Positions 1 to 8,818 of a stretch of 64,000 nucleotides of DNA are shown here, one piece after another. Numbering within the stretch: the first letter of the stretch is position 1; every line of letters starts with the position of its first letter. This stretch comes from Nostoc sp. UHCC 0926 (lineage in GTDB: Bacteria > Cyanobacteriota > Cyanobacteriia > Cyanobacteriales > Nostocaceae): contig NZ_CP117768.1 of assembly GCF_028623165.1 (NCBI RefSeq), positions 3,038,001 to 3,102,000 on the forward strand, written 5' to 3'. Below the pieces are notes generated by a model, which had not been told where the DNA came from, searched no databases, and saw only the letters and a list, made by a program, of their open reading frames with translations. Position numbers and translations under genes: made by a program.

Positions 1-180
1 CGAACACCAACTTTCGAGTTCTGAACACCAACTTTCGAGTTCTGAACACCAACTTCCGAGTTCCGAACACTAACTTTCGAGTTCCGAACACTAACTTCCG
101 AGTTCCGAACATCAACTTCCGAGTTCCGAACATCAACTTCCGAGTTCCGAACATCAACTTCCGAGTTCCGAACACCATCT
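1..180. repeat. 21-bp tandem array 1 (cut by window edge)
   Basis: About eight and a half units of a 21-bp repeat, typified by CGAACACCAACTTTCGAGTT plus one base, with scattered C/T and A/T differences between units. The array runs off the left edge of the window. Its right flank resembles the right flanks of the arrays at 1715-1905 and 5223-5478, so the three are copies of one module. The period is a multiple of three and the unit lacks stop codons in several frames, so reading frames through it are automatically open. I see no start signal that argues for translation. Confidence 0.9.
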
Positions 181-214
181 ATGGATATCTCAGCTTGAAT
201 GATGAACTCAGAAA

Positions 215-362
215 TATAGCAGTCCTAAATGAGTCGTGAAAAATATAGATAAGGAAACGAACCGCCATCGCGCAGCGTCTCCAAGAGTTGAACGCCAAGG
301 ACGCAAAGAAAAGAAAGAAGAAAGAGATATGTAATTTTCACAAATGATTTAGGATTGCTATA
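215..362. mobile_element. MITE-like element, family A copy 1
   Basis: The terminal inverted repeats are TATAGCAGTCCTAAAT at the left and ATTTAGGATTGCTATA at the right, followed inward by GTGAAAAAT and matching ATTTTCAC. The interior carries a dispersed cyanobacterial repeat of the type GAACCGCC...CCAAGGACGCAAAG. The flanks match the uninterrupted sequence after array 2 near 1940-1965, so this element appears to be an insertion. It has no coding capacity. Other copies lie at 19611-19700 and 31828-31930. Confidence 0.75.
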
Positions 363-439
363 GCAAATGTCTAATTATTAGCACGATGCGATCGCCTTTT
401 CTCTTCCTCTATGTCCTCTGCGCCTCAGCGGTGCGTCGT

Positions 440-859
440 TCAAAGTAGCTTTCGCCAGTAGGTTGCAGACTCTTCATAGCCCAATGCCTTGTAGAACTTC
501 GCTGCCCGACGTGTAGCCAATGCCACAAGCTTGGCATCTCGATCAGTAGCCCAACCTTCAAAGCTTTGCATGAGTGATCTGCCAATCCCCATTTTTCGGT
601 AGTCCGCGTCAACCATAATCTCCTCTACCCAAGCCACCCGCCCGTTTGCATAGAACGTGTAATGGTCAAAGCCAAGAATATAACCCACAATATCTTTGTC
701 TACCTCAGCTACAGCGAGGTGGCCTGACGGCGAAGACAAGAGTTCTGAAAATGAGACACGAAAAGCCTTCGGGTCAACCACGAACGATGTCGCCAAGGTT
801 TTGGCTAGAACCAGTAACGCTTCAGCATCTCTTGCTTGTGCCACACGGATAATCGTCAT
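440..859 (-). CDS. GNAT family N-acetyltransferase
   Basis: A 139-residue protein with the GNAT fold pattern: an N-terminal strand and helix (MTIIRVAQARDAEALLVLAK), the core strands with YILGFDHY and AWVEEIMVDADYRKMGIGRS, where YRKMGIGRS is the acetyl-CoA pyrophosphate-binding loop (R/Q-x-x-G-x-G/A), and a C-terminal ALATRRAAKFYKALGYEES block typical of the family's last helix and strand. The substrate cannot be told. I start at ATG 859; a longer frame upstream is only the translation of the heptanucleotide repeat (TTTTGGA) at 862-893. The 3' end abuts a dispersed repeat (GTCCTCTGCGCCTCAGCGG) at 410-437. Confidence 0.85.
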   Translation of the reverse strand: MTIIRVAQARDAEALLVLAKTLATSFVVDPKAFRVSFSELLSSPSGHLAVAEVDKDIVGYILGFDHYTFYANGRVAWVEEIMVDADYRKMGIGRSLMQSFEGWATDRDAKLVALATRRAAKFYKALGYEESATYWRKLL

Positions 860-861
860 TC

Positions 862-893
862 GATTTTGGATTTTGGATTTTGGATTTTGGATT
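862..893. repeat. Heptanucleotide repeat (STRR type)
   Basis: Four and a half copies of the heptamer TTTTGGA. This is a short tandemly repeated repetitive sequence known from heterocystous cyanobacteria. Related tracts in the window are at 1008-1028 (ATCTAAA), 1071-1093 (GTCAAAA), 24966-25001, 25138-25170, 62379-62404, 62586-62620 and 62645-62680. Confidence 0.85.
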
Positions 894-1070
894 GACCCCA
901 TGCATTAATGCTCTTTCTTGGATGATGAAATTTTTTCATTTCTCCACGACTCTTGTCGCTTGCTCTGGAACCTTTTTTTAGATTCTAGATTTTAATTTAA
1001 TCCAAATTCTATTATCTAAAATCTAAAATTGTCTCGGTCATTTTCAAGCCCTAGTACCGCAAGGCGGAAG

Positions 1071-1093
1071 TCAAAAGTCAAAAGTCAAAAGTA
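1071..1093. repeat. Heptanucleotide repeat (STRR type)
   Basis: Three copies of AAGTCAA. They follow GCGGAA, and the same combination is seen in reverse orientation at 62586-62630 beside a TACCGC motif, so the tract and its flank recur together in the window. Confidence 0.7.
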
Positions 1094-1170
1094 TTATGGA
1101 ATAAGCTCTTTAGGGCCTTTCAATGGTCTGCTTATTTACGCCGTGCTGTACTAGCTTATTGTTCAATAAT

Positions 1171-1662
1171 TCAGTTAAGTTGTGTGCCAGCCTCAAATGA
1201 TGGTTCACAACGTACAGGGAAGTTCATTGAGTTGGCAATAAAACACAGGTGATGCGCCTTTTCATGTAACTGTTTAGCGATCGCTGGATCTTTACAGTCT
1301 TTCACTGTTACAAATGGCTTAAGAATTACTTCAGCGAATTTTCCGCCTCTATCGTCAGTCTCAATCATTTTGCCAACTGGGTGATCAACGTAGCTAGTGA
1401 CAACAAGCTGCACCTCAGCACACAAATGTAAATACCAAAGCATATGACAAGTAGACAGCGATGCAACTAGCAATTCTTCTGGATTGTACTTAGTTCTGTC
1501 TCCACGAAAAGCAGAATCAGAGGAACCGAAAATTAGGGGTTTACCTACAACTGAAATCTCATGCGATCGCTCATAAGCTTTATAACCAACAGTTCCCTGT
1601 CCAGTATTTCCAGTCCACGTTACTTCAACTTGGTAAAGGTGTGTTTTGTGTTCTGTTGCCAA
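1171..1662 (-). CDS. OsmC family protein
   Basis: A 163-residue protein of the OsmC/Ohr superfamily, thiol-dependent peroxidases that reduce organic hydroperoxides. Visible features are the N-terminal YQVEVTWTGNTGQG strand, the YNPEELLVASLSTCHMLWYL helix with the first conserved cysteine, and the C-terminal KAHHLCFIANSMNFPVRCEP block. The second catalytic cysteine probably lies in this last block. I chose the TTG start at 1662 because AAAGGAG lies 7 bases upstream. An ATG at 1695 would add 11 residues but places the ribosome-binding site inside the gene. The gene is monocistronic and array 2 lies just upstream. Confidence 0.88.
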   Translation of the reverse strand: MATEHKTHLYQVEVTWTGNTGQGTVGYKAYERSHEISVVGKPLIFGSSDSAFRGDRTKYNPEELLVASLSTCHMLWYLHLCAEVQLVVTSYVDHPVGKMIETDDRGGKFAEVILKPFVTVKDCKDPAIAKQLHEKAHHLCFIANSMNFPVRCEPSFEAGTQLN

Positions 1663-1714
1663 GATTTTTCTCCTTTGATGGGTGACAGTTTCCATCGTAC
1701 ATACAGCAACTACA

Positions 1715-1905
1715 AATCAAACTTTCAAGTTCTGAACATCAACTTCCGAGTTCTGAACACCATCTTTCAAGTTCCGAACTCCTACTTCCGAGTTCCGAAC
1801 ACCATCTTTCAAGTTCCGAACTCTAACTTCCGAGTTCCCAACACCAACTTCCGAGTTCCCAACACCACCTTCCGAGTTCCCAACACCATCTTCCGAGTTT
1901 CAATC
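1715..1905. repeat. 21-bp tandem array 2
   Basis: About nine units of the same 21-bp family as array 1 (typical core TTCCGAGTTCCGAACACCA), including some variants with TTTCAAGTTC. The right flank contains CAATCTCAAAAGACGAG and then GCTTGAATGATCAACTCAG, closely matching the flanks of arrays 1 and 3. It lies between the OsmC gene (divergent) and the NACHT gene. Confidence 0.9.
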
Positions 1906-1965
1906 TCAAAAGACGAGTATATTAGCTTGAATGATCAACTCAGAAACAGCAAACGTCTAATTATT

Positions 1966-2022
1966 AACTCGATGCGATCGCCTCTTCTCTTCCTCCGTGT
2001 CCTCTGCGCCTTGGCGGTTCGT
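1966..2022. repeat. Dispersed repeat (CTCTGCGCC...GCGG type)
   Basis: This stretch, with GATGCGATCGCC followed by TCCTCTGCGCCTTGGCGG, closely repeats 383-437. It follows array 2 in the same order in which the earlier copy follows array 1. That supports duplication of a larger unit rather than of the array alone. Confidence 0.7.
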
Positions 2023-2097
2023 CATTCTTCCTACACCCATCAACCCCAAATTTTACACTAAACTCTAAATAACCAGTAATTAGACGAGTCCCAGCGA

Positions 2098-5013
2098 ATG
2101 AACAAGCGTTTATCGCAAACCTGGCAGAAGTTTCGGCAATCCTTCTCAGTAGGAGAGAGTCTGAACACCACAGTTGAGACTGGTAAAGCAGTTTTAGAAG
2201 CCGCAAAAACCTTTCAAGAACAAGGTGCCAGCGTAGAACTCTTGAAACCTCTGTTACAAAATTCATCTTCACTGCTAGATGTGTTGTGTTCACCCTTAGC
2301 GCAGGTAGTGGGTGCGGGTTTGCCATTCGTGCCGCTTGGAATAGCCTTGCTGAAGTTTTCCCGTGACATAACTAAGCAAGATCCTTCTCTAGAAGACTGC
2401 GTATTTATAGTTAGTCAAGTTGCTTATTTGGAAAGTGCCAAACAAATTTTATCCTTATACCCATCTTCTAACTCGGATGCTGACCCCAATATTAATAAAG
2501 CACTAACCAAACAACTACAAAAACTCAATGATATTGAATTAGATTATCAAAGTGCCAGCAATGCTGTAGCCTGTTTCCACGAATCAGAATTAGCGAAAGC
2601 ATTTAATCAAGTATTATTAGCACGGTTAGCAGCAACAAACATCTCCAAAGCTAATGCTCATATTTTGACGCAACGAGTAGCTTGGAATACTCACCGCTAT
2701 ATCATTAAAGCCTGGATAGAATCAGGCGATGCCATCAAAAGTATAATTCAACCTTCCTTTGGAGAGTGGCAGAAAGAACAGCAAAAGTTCTCTAGCATTG
2801 ATGAATACCTAAAAACTCATATTGCTAGCAAGCCTTTAGACTTAGTTTTTGACGAAAGTTTCTCATTTAAAGATATTTACGTACCTTTAAAAGCCAAGCC
2901 TGTAAATAAAAATGGGGAAATAAATAAAAAAGTAAACTCCTTAGATTTAGAAACATGGGCTAAGGAAATTCTCCTAAATTCAAAGAACCTAGAACAAGTG
3001 ATGTTTGTTCAAGGAGGCCCAGGAAGGGGGAAAAGTGTCTTCTGTCGAATGTTTTCTGATTGGGTGCGGCAGCATTTGCATCCCATTTGGACACCAATTT
3101 TGATTCGATTGCGGGATTTAGACTCCTTTGAATCACGTTTAGAAAACACTTTAAAAGCAGAACTGAAAATTAGTTTTATTCAAAATGATAAAAACTGGTT
3201 GACGAATAAAAATACCCGTTTCTTGTTTATCCTTGACGGGTTTGATGAATTGCATATTGAGGCTAGAACCAACGTCAATCTAGAAGCATTTATCAAACAA
3301 GTCTCTGGATTTCAGAAAGAGTGTCAAGATTTCCGCGACATGGGACATCGGGTGTTAATTACTGGTAGGTCGATGTCTTTACAAGGTATCCCTTACTTGC
3401 CCCGCAATTTAGAGCGGGTGGAAATTGTCGAAATGGATGGACAACTCCAACAAAAATGGTTAGAGAAGTGGGAAGAATTACCAGCTAATAAAGGAAAAAC
3501 CGCAGCCTTTGGGCAGTTTTTAGAAAGTGATAAATGTCCATCTGAGGTGAAAAAATTAGCCCAAGAGCCGCTCTTACTTTATTTGTTAGCGGCAATGTAT
3601 CGAGATGGAAAATTGGCAATTGATAAATTAGAGCAAGCAAGCCATAGCACAGCCAAAATTGTAATTTACCAGGAGGCTTTAAACTGGGTACTGACAAAAC
3701 AGCGTTCTCAAACGGATGGCACTAATTTAAATATTGAGTTAACCCAACAAAAACCCGAAGATTTAAAACGTATTCTCACAGAAGCGGCTGTTTGTGTTGT
3801 GCAGTCGGGAGGCGAATTTGCTTCCATGTCAATGTTAGAGCTACGTTTACAAGACGACGAAGCAGCAAAAGCCTTAATTGAAAAAGCCAAAGAAAAACTG
3901 GGTAACGAAGCTCTCAAAACAGCTTTAGCTGCTTTTTACATTCGTCCTGCTGATAAACAAGAGGGTGGGGTTGAGTTTTTTCATAAGAGTTTTGGCGAAT
4001 TTCTCTTTGCAGAACGCTTGAAAGCACGCCTGAAAGCTTGGACACAATACTACGAAGCAGAAGACGGAAGACAACTAGTTATTCCCGAAGCCCAAATGAA
4101 TTGGCAAATTTATGATTTGCTGGGTTTTGGTGAACTCACACCAGAAATTGTGGAATACTTGATGGGGTTGCTGACTGAAAATCAAGATTTCCCTTGGGAG
4201 CAGTTATTTAAACGCTTAGAAAAGTTTTACCGTAACTGGTGTAAGGGTAAATTTATTGACTCTGCTGAAGAGACTTTACCTCAGAAAAAGCTGCGACAGT
4301 TGCAAAAGTATGGAATTCAAGGGCTAGGTCAGCGTCAGGTAGATATTTATGCAGGGTTGAATGTGATGATTTTGCTCTTGGAGTTGCACCGTTATGCTCA
4401 AGAGCGAGATGACCTCAAACAAGAAATTGTCTTTTATCCATCTGGTAAACCAGAAGGAACTTCTAAAACAACCCAACTACTTCGCATCATCAACTACAGT
4501 GATTGCATTCAGCTTGGAAGTTTTAATAGTGTAGTCGGGCAATTCCTCAGGGGCGCAGACCTCAGGGGCGCAGACCTCAGCGGCGCAGACCTCAGCCGCG
4601 CATACCTCAGGGGCGCATATTTCAGCGGCGCAAACCTCAGCCGCGCATACCTCAGCCGCGCATACCTCAGCGGCGCAGACCTCAGCGGCGCAGACCTCAG
4701 CGGCGCAGACCTCAGCCGCGCATACCTCAGCGGCGCAGACCTCAGCGGCGCAGACCTCAGCGGCGCAGACCTCAGCCGCGCAGACCTCAGCGGCGCAGAC
4801 CTCAGCCGCGCAGACCTCAGCCGCGCAGACCTCAGCCGCGCAGACCTCAGGGGCGCAGACCTCAGCGGCGCAGACCTCAGCGGCGCAGACCTCAGCGATA
4901 AAGATTGGGGGGATATTCGCTGGGATAAAAATACAAAATGGGATGATGTCAAAGGGCTGGATACAGCAAGGAATGTGCCAGAAGCCTTAAAACAACAGTT
5001 GGGGCTGAGTTGA
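2098..5013 (+). CDS. NACHT domain protein with C-terminal pentapeptide repeats
   Basis: A 971-residue STAND-type NTPase. Residues 1-290 are helical and unrecognised. The NACHT domain starts near 295 with Walker A GGPGRGKS at 306-313 and Walker [12 protein letters not shown] at 375-385, followed by a helical arm with an [15 protein letters not shown] motif near 630. From about 816 to 933 there are some 23 pentapeptide repeats of A(D/Y)L(S/R)(G/R). NACHT proteins oligomerise on ligand binding, and several bacterial ones act in antiphage defence or programmed death. Here the pentapeptide solenoid would be the sensor or scaffold and the N-terminal region the effector. Those last roles are inferred. 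No partner gene is adjacent. No strong ribosome-binding site is seen before ATG 2098. Confidence 0.88.
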   Translation: MNKRLSQTWQKFRQSFSVGESLNTTVETGKAVLEAAKTFQEQGASVELLKPLLQNSSSLLDVLCSPLAQVVGAGLPFVPLGIALLKFSRDITKQDPSLEDCVFIVSQVAYLESAKQILSLYPSSNSDADPNINKALTKQLQKLNDIELDYQSASNAVACFHESELAKAFNQVLLARLAATNISKANAHILTQRVAWNTHRYIIKAWIESGDAIKSIIQPSFGEWQKEQQKFSSIDEYLKTHIASKPLDLVFDESFSFKDIYVPLKAKPVNKNGEINKKVNSLDLETWAKEILLNSKNLEQVMFVQGGPGRGKSVFCRMFSDWVRQHLHPIWTPILIRLRDLDSFESRLENTLKAELKISFIQNDKNWLTNKNTRFLFILDGFDELHIEARTNVNLEAFIKQVSGFQKECQDFRDMGHRVLITGRSMSLQGIPYLPRNLERVEIVEMDGQLQQKWLEKWEELPANKGKTAAFGQFLESDKCPSEVKKLAQEPLLLYLLAAMYRDGKLAIDKLEQASHSTAKIVIYQEALNWVLTKQRSQTDGTNLNIELTQQKPEDLKRILTEAAVCVVQSGGEFASMSMLELRLQDDEAAKALIEKAKEKLGNEALKTALAAFYIRPADKQEGGVEFFHKSFGEFLFAERLKARLKAWTQYYEAEDGRQLVIPEAQMNWQIYDLLGFGELTPEIVEYLMGLLTENQDFPWEQLFKRLEKFYRNWCKGKFIDSAEETLPQKKLRQLQKYGIQGLGQRQVDIYAGLNVMILLLELHRYAQERDDLKQEIVFYPSGKPEGTSKTTQLLRIINYSDCIQLGSFNSVVGQFLRGADLRGADLSGADLSRAYLRGAYFSGANLSRAYLSRAYLSGADLSGADLSGADLSRAYLSGADLSGADLSGADLSRADLSGADLSRADLSRADLSRADLRGADLSGADLSGADLSDKDWGDIRWDKNTKWDDVKGLDTARNVPEALKQQLGLS
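4549..4895 (+). repeat. 15-bp tandem repeat within the NACHT gene
   Basis: About 23 units of the 15-bp sequence CTCAGCGGCGCAGAC with very few variants (GGGG, CCGC, ATAC). They encode the pentapeptide repeats. The near identity at third codon positions indicates recent expansion or ongoing homogenisation. It also leaves the opposite strand open over the repeat, which should not be read as a gene. Confidence 0.9.
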
Positions 5014-5120
5014 GAAGAGGTGGGAGCAAAGGAGCAGGGGAGAATCACTATATAACTGTAATTGAACGTGAATTCGACGGCTCATATAGTGTCCGCCTAA
5101 TTAACTCAATGAAAGAAAAG

Positions 5121-5207
5121 ACCTCTCCCTGGTTTGACTACGCAAAACCGTCCCTCTCCGACTCGGAAAGGGACAGACTTGAACTTTAGTTCAAGACAGG
5201 GAGAGGT
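5121..5207. repeat. Inverted-repeat element downstream of the NACHT gene
   Basis: The 11-base arms ACCTCTCCCTG (5121-5131) and CAGGGAGAGGT (5197-5207) enclose an interior that can also fold (GAACTTTAGTTC). A degenerate relative with ACCTCTACCC...GGGGAGAGGT lies at 31110-31130. It may serve as a terminator for the NACHT gene or be a small mobile element; neither is established. Confidence 0.5.
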
Positions 5208-5222
5208 TCGTCGAACTCACGG

Positions 5223-5478
5223 TGAACATCATCTTCCGAGTTCGGAACACCAACTTCCGAGTTCCGAACACCAACTTCCGAGTTCTGAACACCATCGTTC
5301 GAGTTCCGAACACCAACTTCCGAGTTCTGAACACCATCGTTCGAGTTCTGAACACCATCTTTCGAGTTCTGAACACCAACTTCCGAGTTCTGAACACCAA
5401 CTTCCGAGTTCCGAACACCATCTTCCGAGTTCCGAACACCACCTTCCGAGTTCCGAACACCATCTTCCTACTTCCAAT
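5223..5478. repeat. 21-bp tandem array 3
   Basis: About twelve units of the same family as arrays 1 and 2 (core CAACTTCCGAGTTCCGAACA). Three reading frames are open across it, including forward frames giving heptads such as SEHQLPS and FRVPNTN, purely because 21 is divisible by 3. The right flank CAATCTCAAAAGATGGGCAT matches the other two arrays. It sits between the NACHT gene and the LOG-family gene. Confidence 0.9.
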
Positions 5479-5629
5479 CTCAAAAGATGGGCATCTGGGC
5501 TTGAGTAATGAGCAATACTACCTCAAAGCCAGTTGTGAGTGTGTTAACTGTACATCAGAGGGCTTATTCCCGCTTGCGAGAGTGTGAGTAGTTCACGTAA
5601 AATATAATGCCATTGTTGCAGCAGTTCTC

Positions 5630-6700
5630 ATGACCTCATCTGCGTCGTTTGACACATCAGAGTCTTTACAGGCGGATATCGCTGAATTGATCGCTCGTTT
5701 ACCGACATTAAAAAATCGGCAACTTATTCAGCAAGCACTTGCTACTATTGTTCGTCTAGCTGATACCGAAATTGAGCGTCTCGATTGGAAAATATTGTCC
5801 GCTGCTCTAGTAGATATGGAACGTGGTTTCCAGCTTTTTTATAATTATCGACACGTTCGCAAAATCACCGTCTTCGGTTCTGCTCGTCTAGCGCAAGATA
5901 CGCCAGAGTACCAAATGGCCCTTAAGTTTGCTCGTGCTGTTTCTCAATTAGGATTTATGGTGATGACAGGCGGTGGCGGCGGGATTATGCAGGCGGGTCA
6001 CGAAGGTGCTGGGCGAGAAAATTCTTTTGGATTAAACATTCAGTTACCCTTTGAACAGCTAGCGAACCCGTTTATAGAAGGCGATCCCAAGCTAATTAAC
6101 TTCAAATATTTCTTTACCCGCAAGCTGTTTCTCCTCAAAGAAAGTGATGCTATAGCCTTGTTTCCTGGAGGCTTTGGCACTCAAGATGAAGCTTTTGAAT
6201 GCATGACATTAACCCAAAATGGTAAATTTGGCCCAGTACCTCTAGTTTTAATCGATCGCCCTGGTGGCGATTACTGGCGGTCTTGGAGCGAATATATTGA
6301 TAAGCAATTAGTACAAAATGGTCTTGTCAGTCCTGAAGACCCCAGCCTTTACACGGTGACAGACAACTTAGATGTGGCTTGTGATGCCATTACTCGTTTT
6401 TACCAGGTTTATCACTCCTGTCGATATGTCGGCAATAAATTAGTCATCCGCCTCAAGACAGATATATCAGACGCTCAGGTAGAGCAACTCAATGCTGATT
6501 TTAGCGAGATTATTATTCAAGGACGGATTGAAAAAAGTCAAGCATTACCTCAAGAAGCACAAGATGAAACTGTTGGACTACCCCGGCTCATTTTGTACTT
6601 CAATCAACGCGACTTGGGGCGCTTGTATCAGATGATTGCCACAATTAACCAGATGGGTACTCCTTCACGAGAGGATGCAGCACATCCAGAAAGAAAGTAG
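5630..6700 (+). CDS. LOG family protein (lysine decarboxylase-like fold)
   Basis: A 356-residue protein with the LOG/TIGR00730-type signature PGGFGTQDEAFE near residue 183 and the nucleotide-binding GGGGGIMQAGHEGA near 119. LOG enzymes release free cytokinin or nucleobases from nucleotide monophosphates. This protein has about 75 extra residues at the N-terminus and 100 at the C-terminus compared with the roughly 190-residue plant-type LOG. It therefore belongs to the long bacterial form whose substrate is less certain. The gene stands alone and has a hairpin terminator just after it. Confidence 0.85.
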   Translation: MTSSASFDTSESLQADIAELIARLPTLKNRQLIQQALATIVRLADTEIERLDWKILSAALVDMERGFQLFYNYRHVRKITVFGSARLAQDTPEYQMALKFARAVSQLGFMVMTGGGGGIMQAGHEGAGRENSFGLNIQLPFEQLANPFIEGDPKLINFKYFFTRKLFLLKESDAIALFPGGFGTQDEAFECMTLTQNGKFGPVPLVLIDRPGGDYWRSWSEYIDKQLVQNGLVSPEDPSLYTVTDNLDVACDAITRFYQVYHSCRYVGNKLVIRLKTDISDAQVEQLNADFSEIIIQGRIEKSQALPQEAQDETVGLPRLILYFNQRDLGRLYQMIATINQMGTPSREDAAHPERK

Positions 6701-6720
6701 GTATTAAGAAAGGGAAGGGT

Positions 6721-6757
6721 AAAGGGAATAATTTTGAATCCTTTCCCTTTTTATTGT
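6721..6757 (+). terminator. Rho-independent terminator candidate
   Basis: The arms AAAGGGA (6721-6727) and TCCCTTT (6744-6750) are followed by a T-rich tail, 20 bases after the stop codon of the LOG-family gene. Confidence 0.6.
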
Positions 6758-6769
6758 TTCAAGATTATA

Positions 6770-6895
6770 GAATTGCGACGCCGAATAGCCCGCACTTCGA
6801 CATGGTTCGACTGCGCTCACCAGCCGCTCAGTGACCATCGTAGACATCGCCAGTTCCTGAATCAGGCTAACGGCGTAGTCTCTCCACATATGAAA
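6770..6895. repeat. Dispersed repeat mosaic in the LOG-dacB gap
   Basis: The gap 6701-7165 holds no gene that I can support. It contains fragments of dispersed cyanobacterial repeats, including TTCGACTGCGCTCACC and CATCGTAGACATCGCC. The rest, 6900-7150, shows nothing recognisable apart from a HIP1 site. Confidence 0.4.
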
Positions 6896-7165
6896 AATGT
6901 CTGTATAAAGCATTTCTCAGCTATTTACACTACGACTGAGACGGGGAATGGGGAGTAGGAAGTGGTGTAGTTCAATTACTCATGCAGCTATCTTCATGAG
7001 CGATCGCATTTTGGCATTGTCAAAGCAGCCTGGAAAACAATATGATTCACCCCACTTACAGATGAGAAAAACACCAGTTATTATGCACTCAAGACTGATT
7101 CTGGTAAAAAAGCTTGTATATTAGCACAGGAAACAACATATCAAATCCTAACAGAGGAATAAAAG

Positions 7166-8488
7166 ATGCTGGAATTATTGGGTTCAGGTTTGGTGTCGCT
7201 CTGGCTGGAAATGGCCGGGGTACAAATCAAGCCTCTAGATGCCTTAGATGCATTGACTTGGCAAAGTAGCCCTGGCTTGGTTCTTGCCCCTGATCCCAAT
7301 CCATCTGGGGCGACGACGGTGCAGGAATATCTGAAAAAGCTCATAACATCAAAAGTCGTGGCGCAAAATCTGGCTGAGAGTCAGGGAATTTGGATGCAGT
7401 CGGGGCCGATGCTGATGGCAAATCACCAAGGTACAACACCTCTGCCGGCTGCCTCTTTAACCAAAATTGCCACTTCATTAGTTGCTTTGAAAACTTGGGG
7501 GCCAGATTACCAATTTGATACTTTGGTGAGTGTGACTGGCCCAGTGGTAAATGGAGTTGTGCAGGGCGATTTGGTAATTACAGGCCGTGGCGATCCGATG
7601 TTTGTTTGGGAAGAAGCGATCGCACTTGGTAATACTCTCAATAAAATGGGCATCAAGCAGGTAAAGGGAAATTTGATCATTACTGGCAATTTTGCCATGA
7701 ATTTCCAACGTCAGCCGATGTTAGCAGGTCTGATGCTCAAGCAAATACTAAATCGTGCGACTTGGGGCCGCCCCGCTATTTTCAGGTACTCAATTATGCC
7801 CAAGGGAACGCCCAAGCCTCAAGTTGTCATTGCAGGTGGGGTGAAAGTTGAGGCGCAACCAAACTCTCAACAAACTTTGTTAATGCGTCATCGCTCATTG
7901 CCCTTGAAGCAACTGCTTAAGGAGATGAACGTTTACAGTAACAACGATATGGCACAGATGCTCGCAGACTCACTGGGAGGAGCAAGTGTAGTCCAATCCA
8001 CTGCTGCTAACCTTGCTAGGGTGCCACAAGTGGAAATTCAGTTAATCAATGGTTCAGGACTAGGCCCGGAAAATCGCATTTCCCCCAGGGCTGTCTGTGC
8101 CATGCTGATGGCTATTCAAATTGAGGCATCTGCCCATCAGCTGAATCTGGCTGACTTGTTCCCCATGTCTGGGTTTGATCACCGAGGTACACTACACACC
8201 AGACACATTCCCCTTGCTACTGTGATCAAAACTGGCACTCTCCGCGATGTTAGCGCTTTAGCAGGAGTGATGCCCACACGCGATCGCGGTTTGGTTTGGT
8301 TTGCGATTATCAACCGGGGGACAAATGTCTGGGGTTTCCGGACTGGACAAGACCAACTATTGCAAAGTGTTGTAAAACAATTACAACTACCTTTGGCCGT
8401 TCCTGCTGCCCTCACTCCCCACTCAGTTATCAACTCTTTACCCCAGCTAGGTGCAACTAGTCGAAATGAAATTTTATCCAAAAGTTAG
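7166..8488 (+). CDS. dacB: D-alanyl-D-alanine carboxypeptidase (PBP4, peptidase S13)
   Basis: A 440-residue penicillin-binding protein that trims the terminal D-alanine of peptidoglycan stem peptides or cleaves crosslinks. All three active-site motifs are present: SLTK with the nucleophile Ser97 and Lys100, the SNN motif in VYSNNDMAQML, and KTGTLRDVSALAG near the C-terminus. The N-terminus (LLGSGLVSLWLEMAGV) is a weak signal or anchor. It is close to the usual S13 length although the inserted domain is short. The ribosome-binding site AGAGGA lies 8 bases before ATG 7166. The gene is monocistronic. Confidence 0.9.
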   Translation: MLELLGSGLVSLWLEMAGVQIKPLDALDALTWQSSPGLVLAPDPNPSGATTVQEYLKKLITSKVVAQNLAESQGIWMQSGPMLMANHQGTTPLPAASLTKIATSLVALKTWGPDYQFDTLVSVTGPVVNGVVQGDLVITGRGDPMFVWEEAIALGNTLNKMGIKQVKGNLIITGNFAMNFQRQPMLAGLMLKQILNRATWGRPAIFRYSIMPKGTPKPQVVIAGGVKVEAQPNSQQTLLMRHRSLPLKQLLKEMNVYSNNDMAQMLADSLGGASVVQSTAANLARVPQVEIQLINGSGLGPENRISPRAVCAMLMAIQIEASAHQLNLADLFPMSGFDHRGTLHTRHIPLATVIKTGTLRDVSALAGVMPTRDRGLVWFAIINRGTNVWGFRTGQDQLLQSVVKQLQLPLAVPAALTPHSVINSLPQLGATSRNEILSKS

Positions 8489-8812
8489 TTCATCGTCCAG
8501 AGTCATCATCTGACAAGGTTTTGAACCAAAAGTGAGCACGGCTATCCCCTGTCCGCTTTTCATGAGTGTCACTACTTAGAAAAATCTAGTCTTATTAGCA
8601 ATCCAAAAGTTTTATTCATGGGTAAAAACCGAACTTGTAAAGGGTAAATGTCCATAATAGCTTTTGGGTTAAATTTTCCATTAAGTTGATTAGAGGTAGT
8701 TCGCAAAATGCCCTAACCCCAGTATTGGGAAAAGCAAGCGAAACCTGAAGTAAAAATAACTGTAAATAGATTTGTCACGACTAAACAACAATTAGGCTTA
8801 ATAAATTAGGTT
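8489..8812. other. Intergenic region, no gene seen
   Basis: 324 bases between dacB and the HtrA-type protease gene. I see no reading frame, repeat or RNA fold that I can support. The promoter of the protease gene presumably lies here, but no clear -35/-10 pair stands out. Confidence 0.4.
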
Positions 8813-8818
8813 GTGATT

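Noticed and set aside
1..180. CRISPR array
   Set aside because: The units are contiguous 21-bp repeats without unique spacers, and no cas gene is present in the window. The same applies to the other 21-bp arrays.
860..901. N-terminal extension of the GNAT protein
   Set aside because: It consists of the translated TTTTGGA heptamer repeat; ATG 859 is the natural start.
4509..5048. Long minus-strand open frame opposite the pentapeptide repeats
   Set aside because: It is a by-product of the 15-bp repeat having no stop in that frame. The translation is a low-complexity LRSAP repeat with no start signal, while the plus strand encodes a full NACHT protein.
5134..5587. Several open frames on both strands across array 3, and similar ones in arrays 2, 4 and 5
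   Set aside because: A 21-bp period keeps all stop-free frames open automatically. None has a ribosome-binding site or non-repetitive conserved part, so they are listed as repeats.
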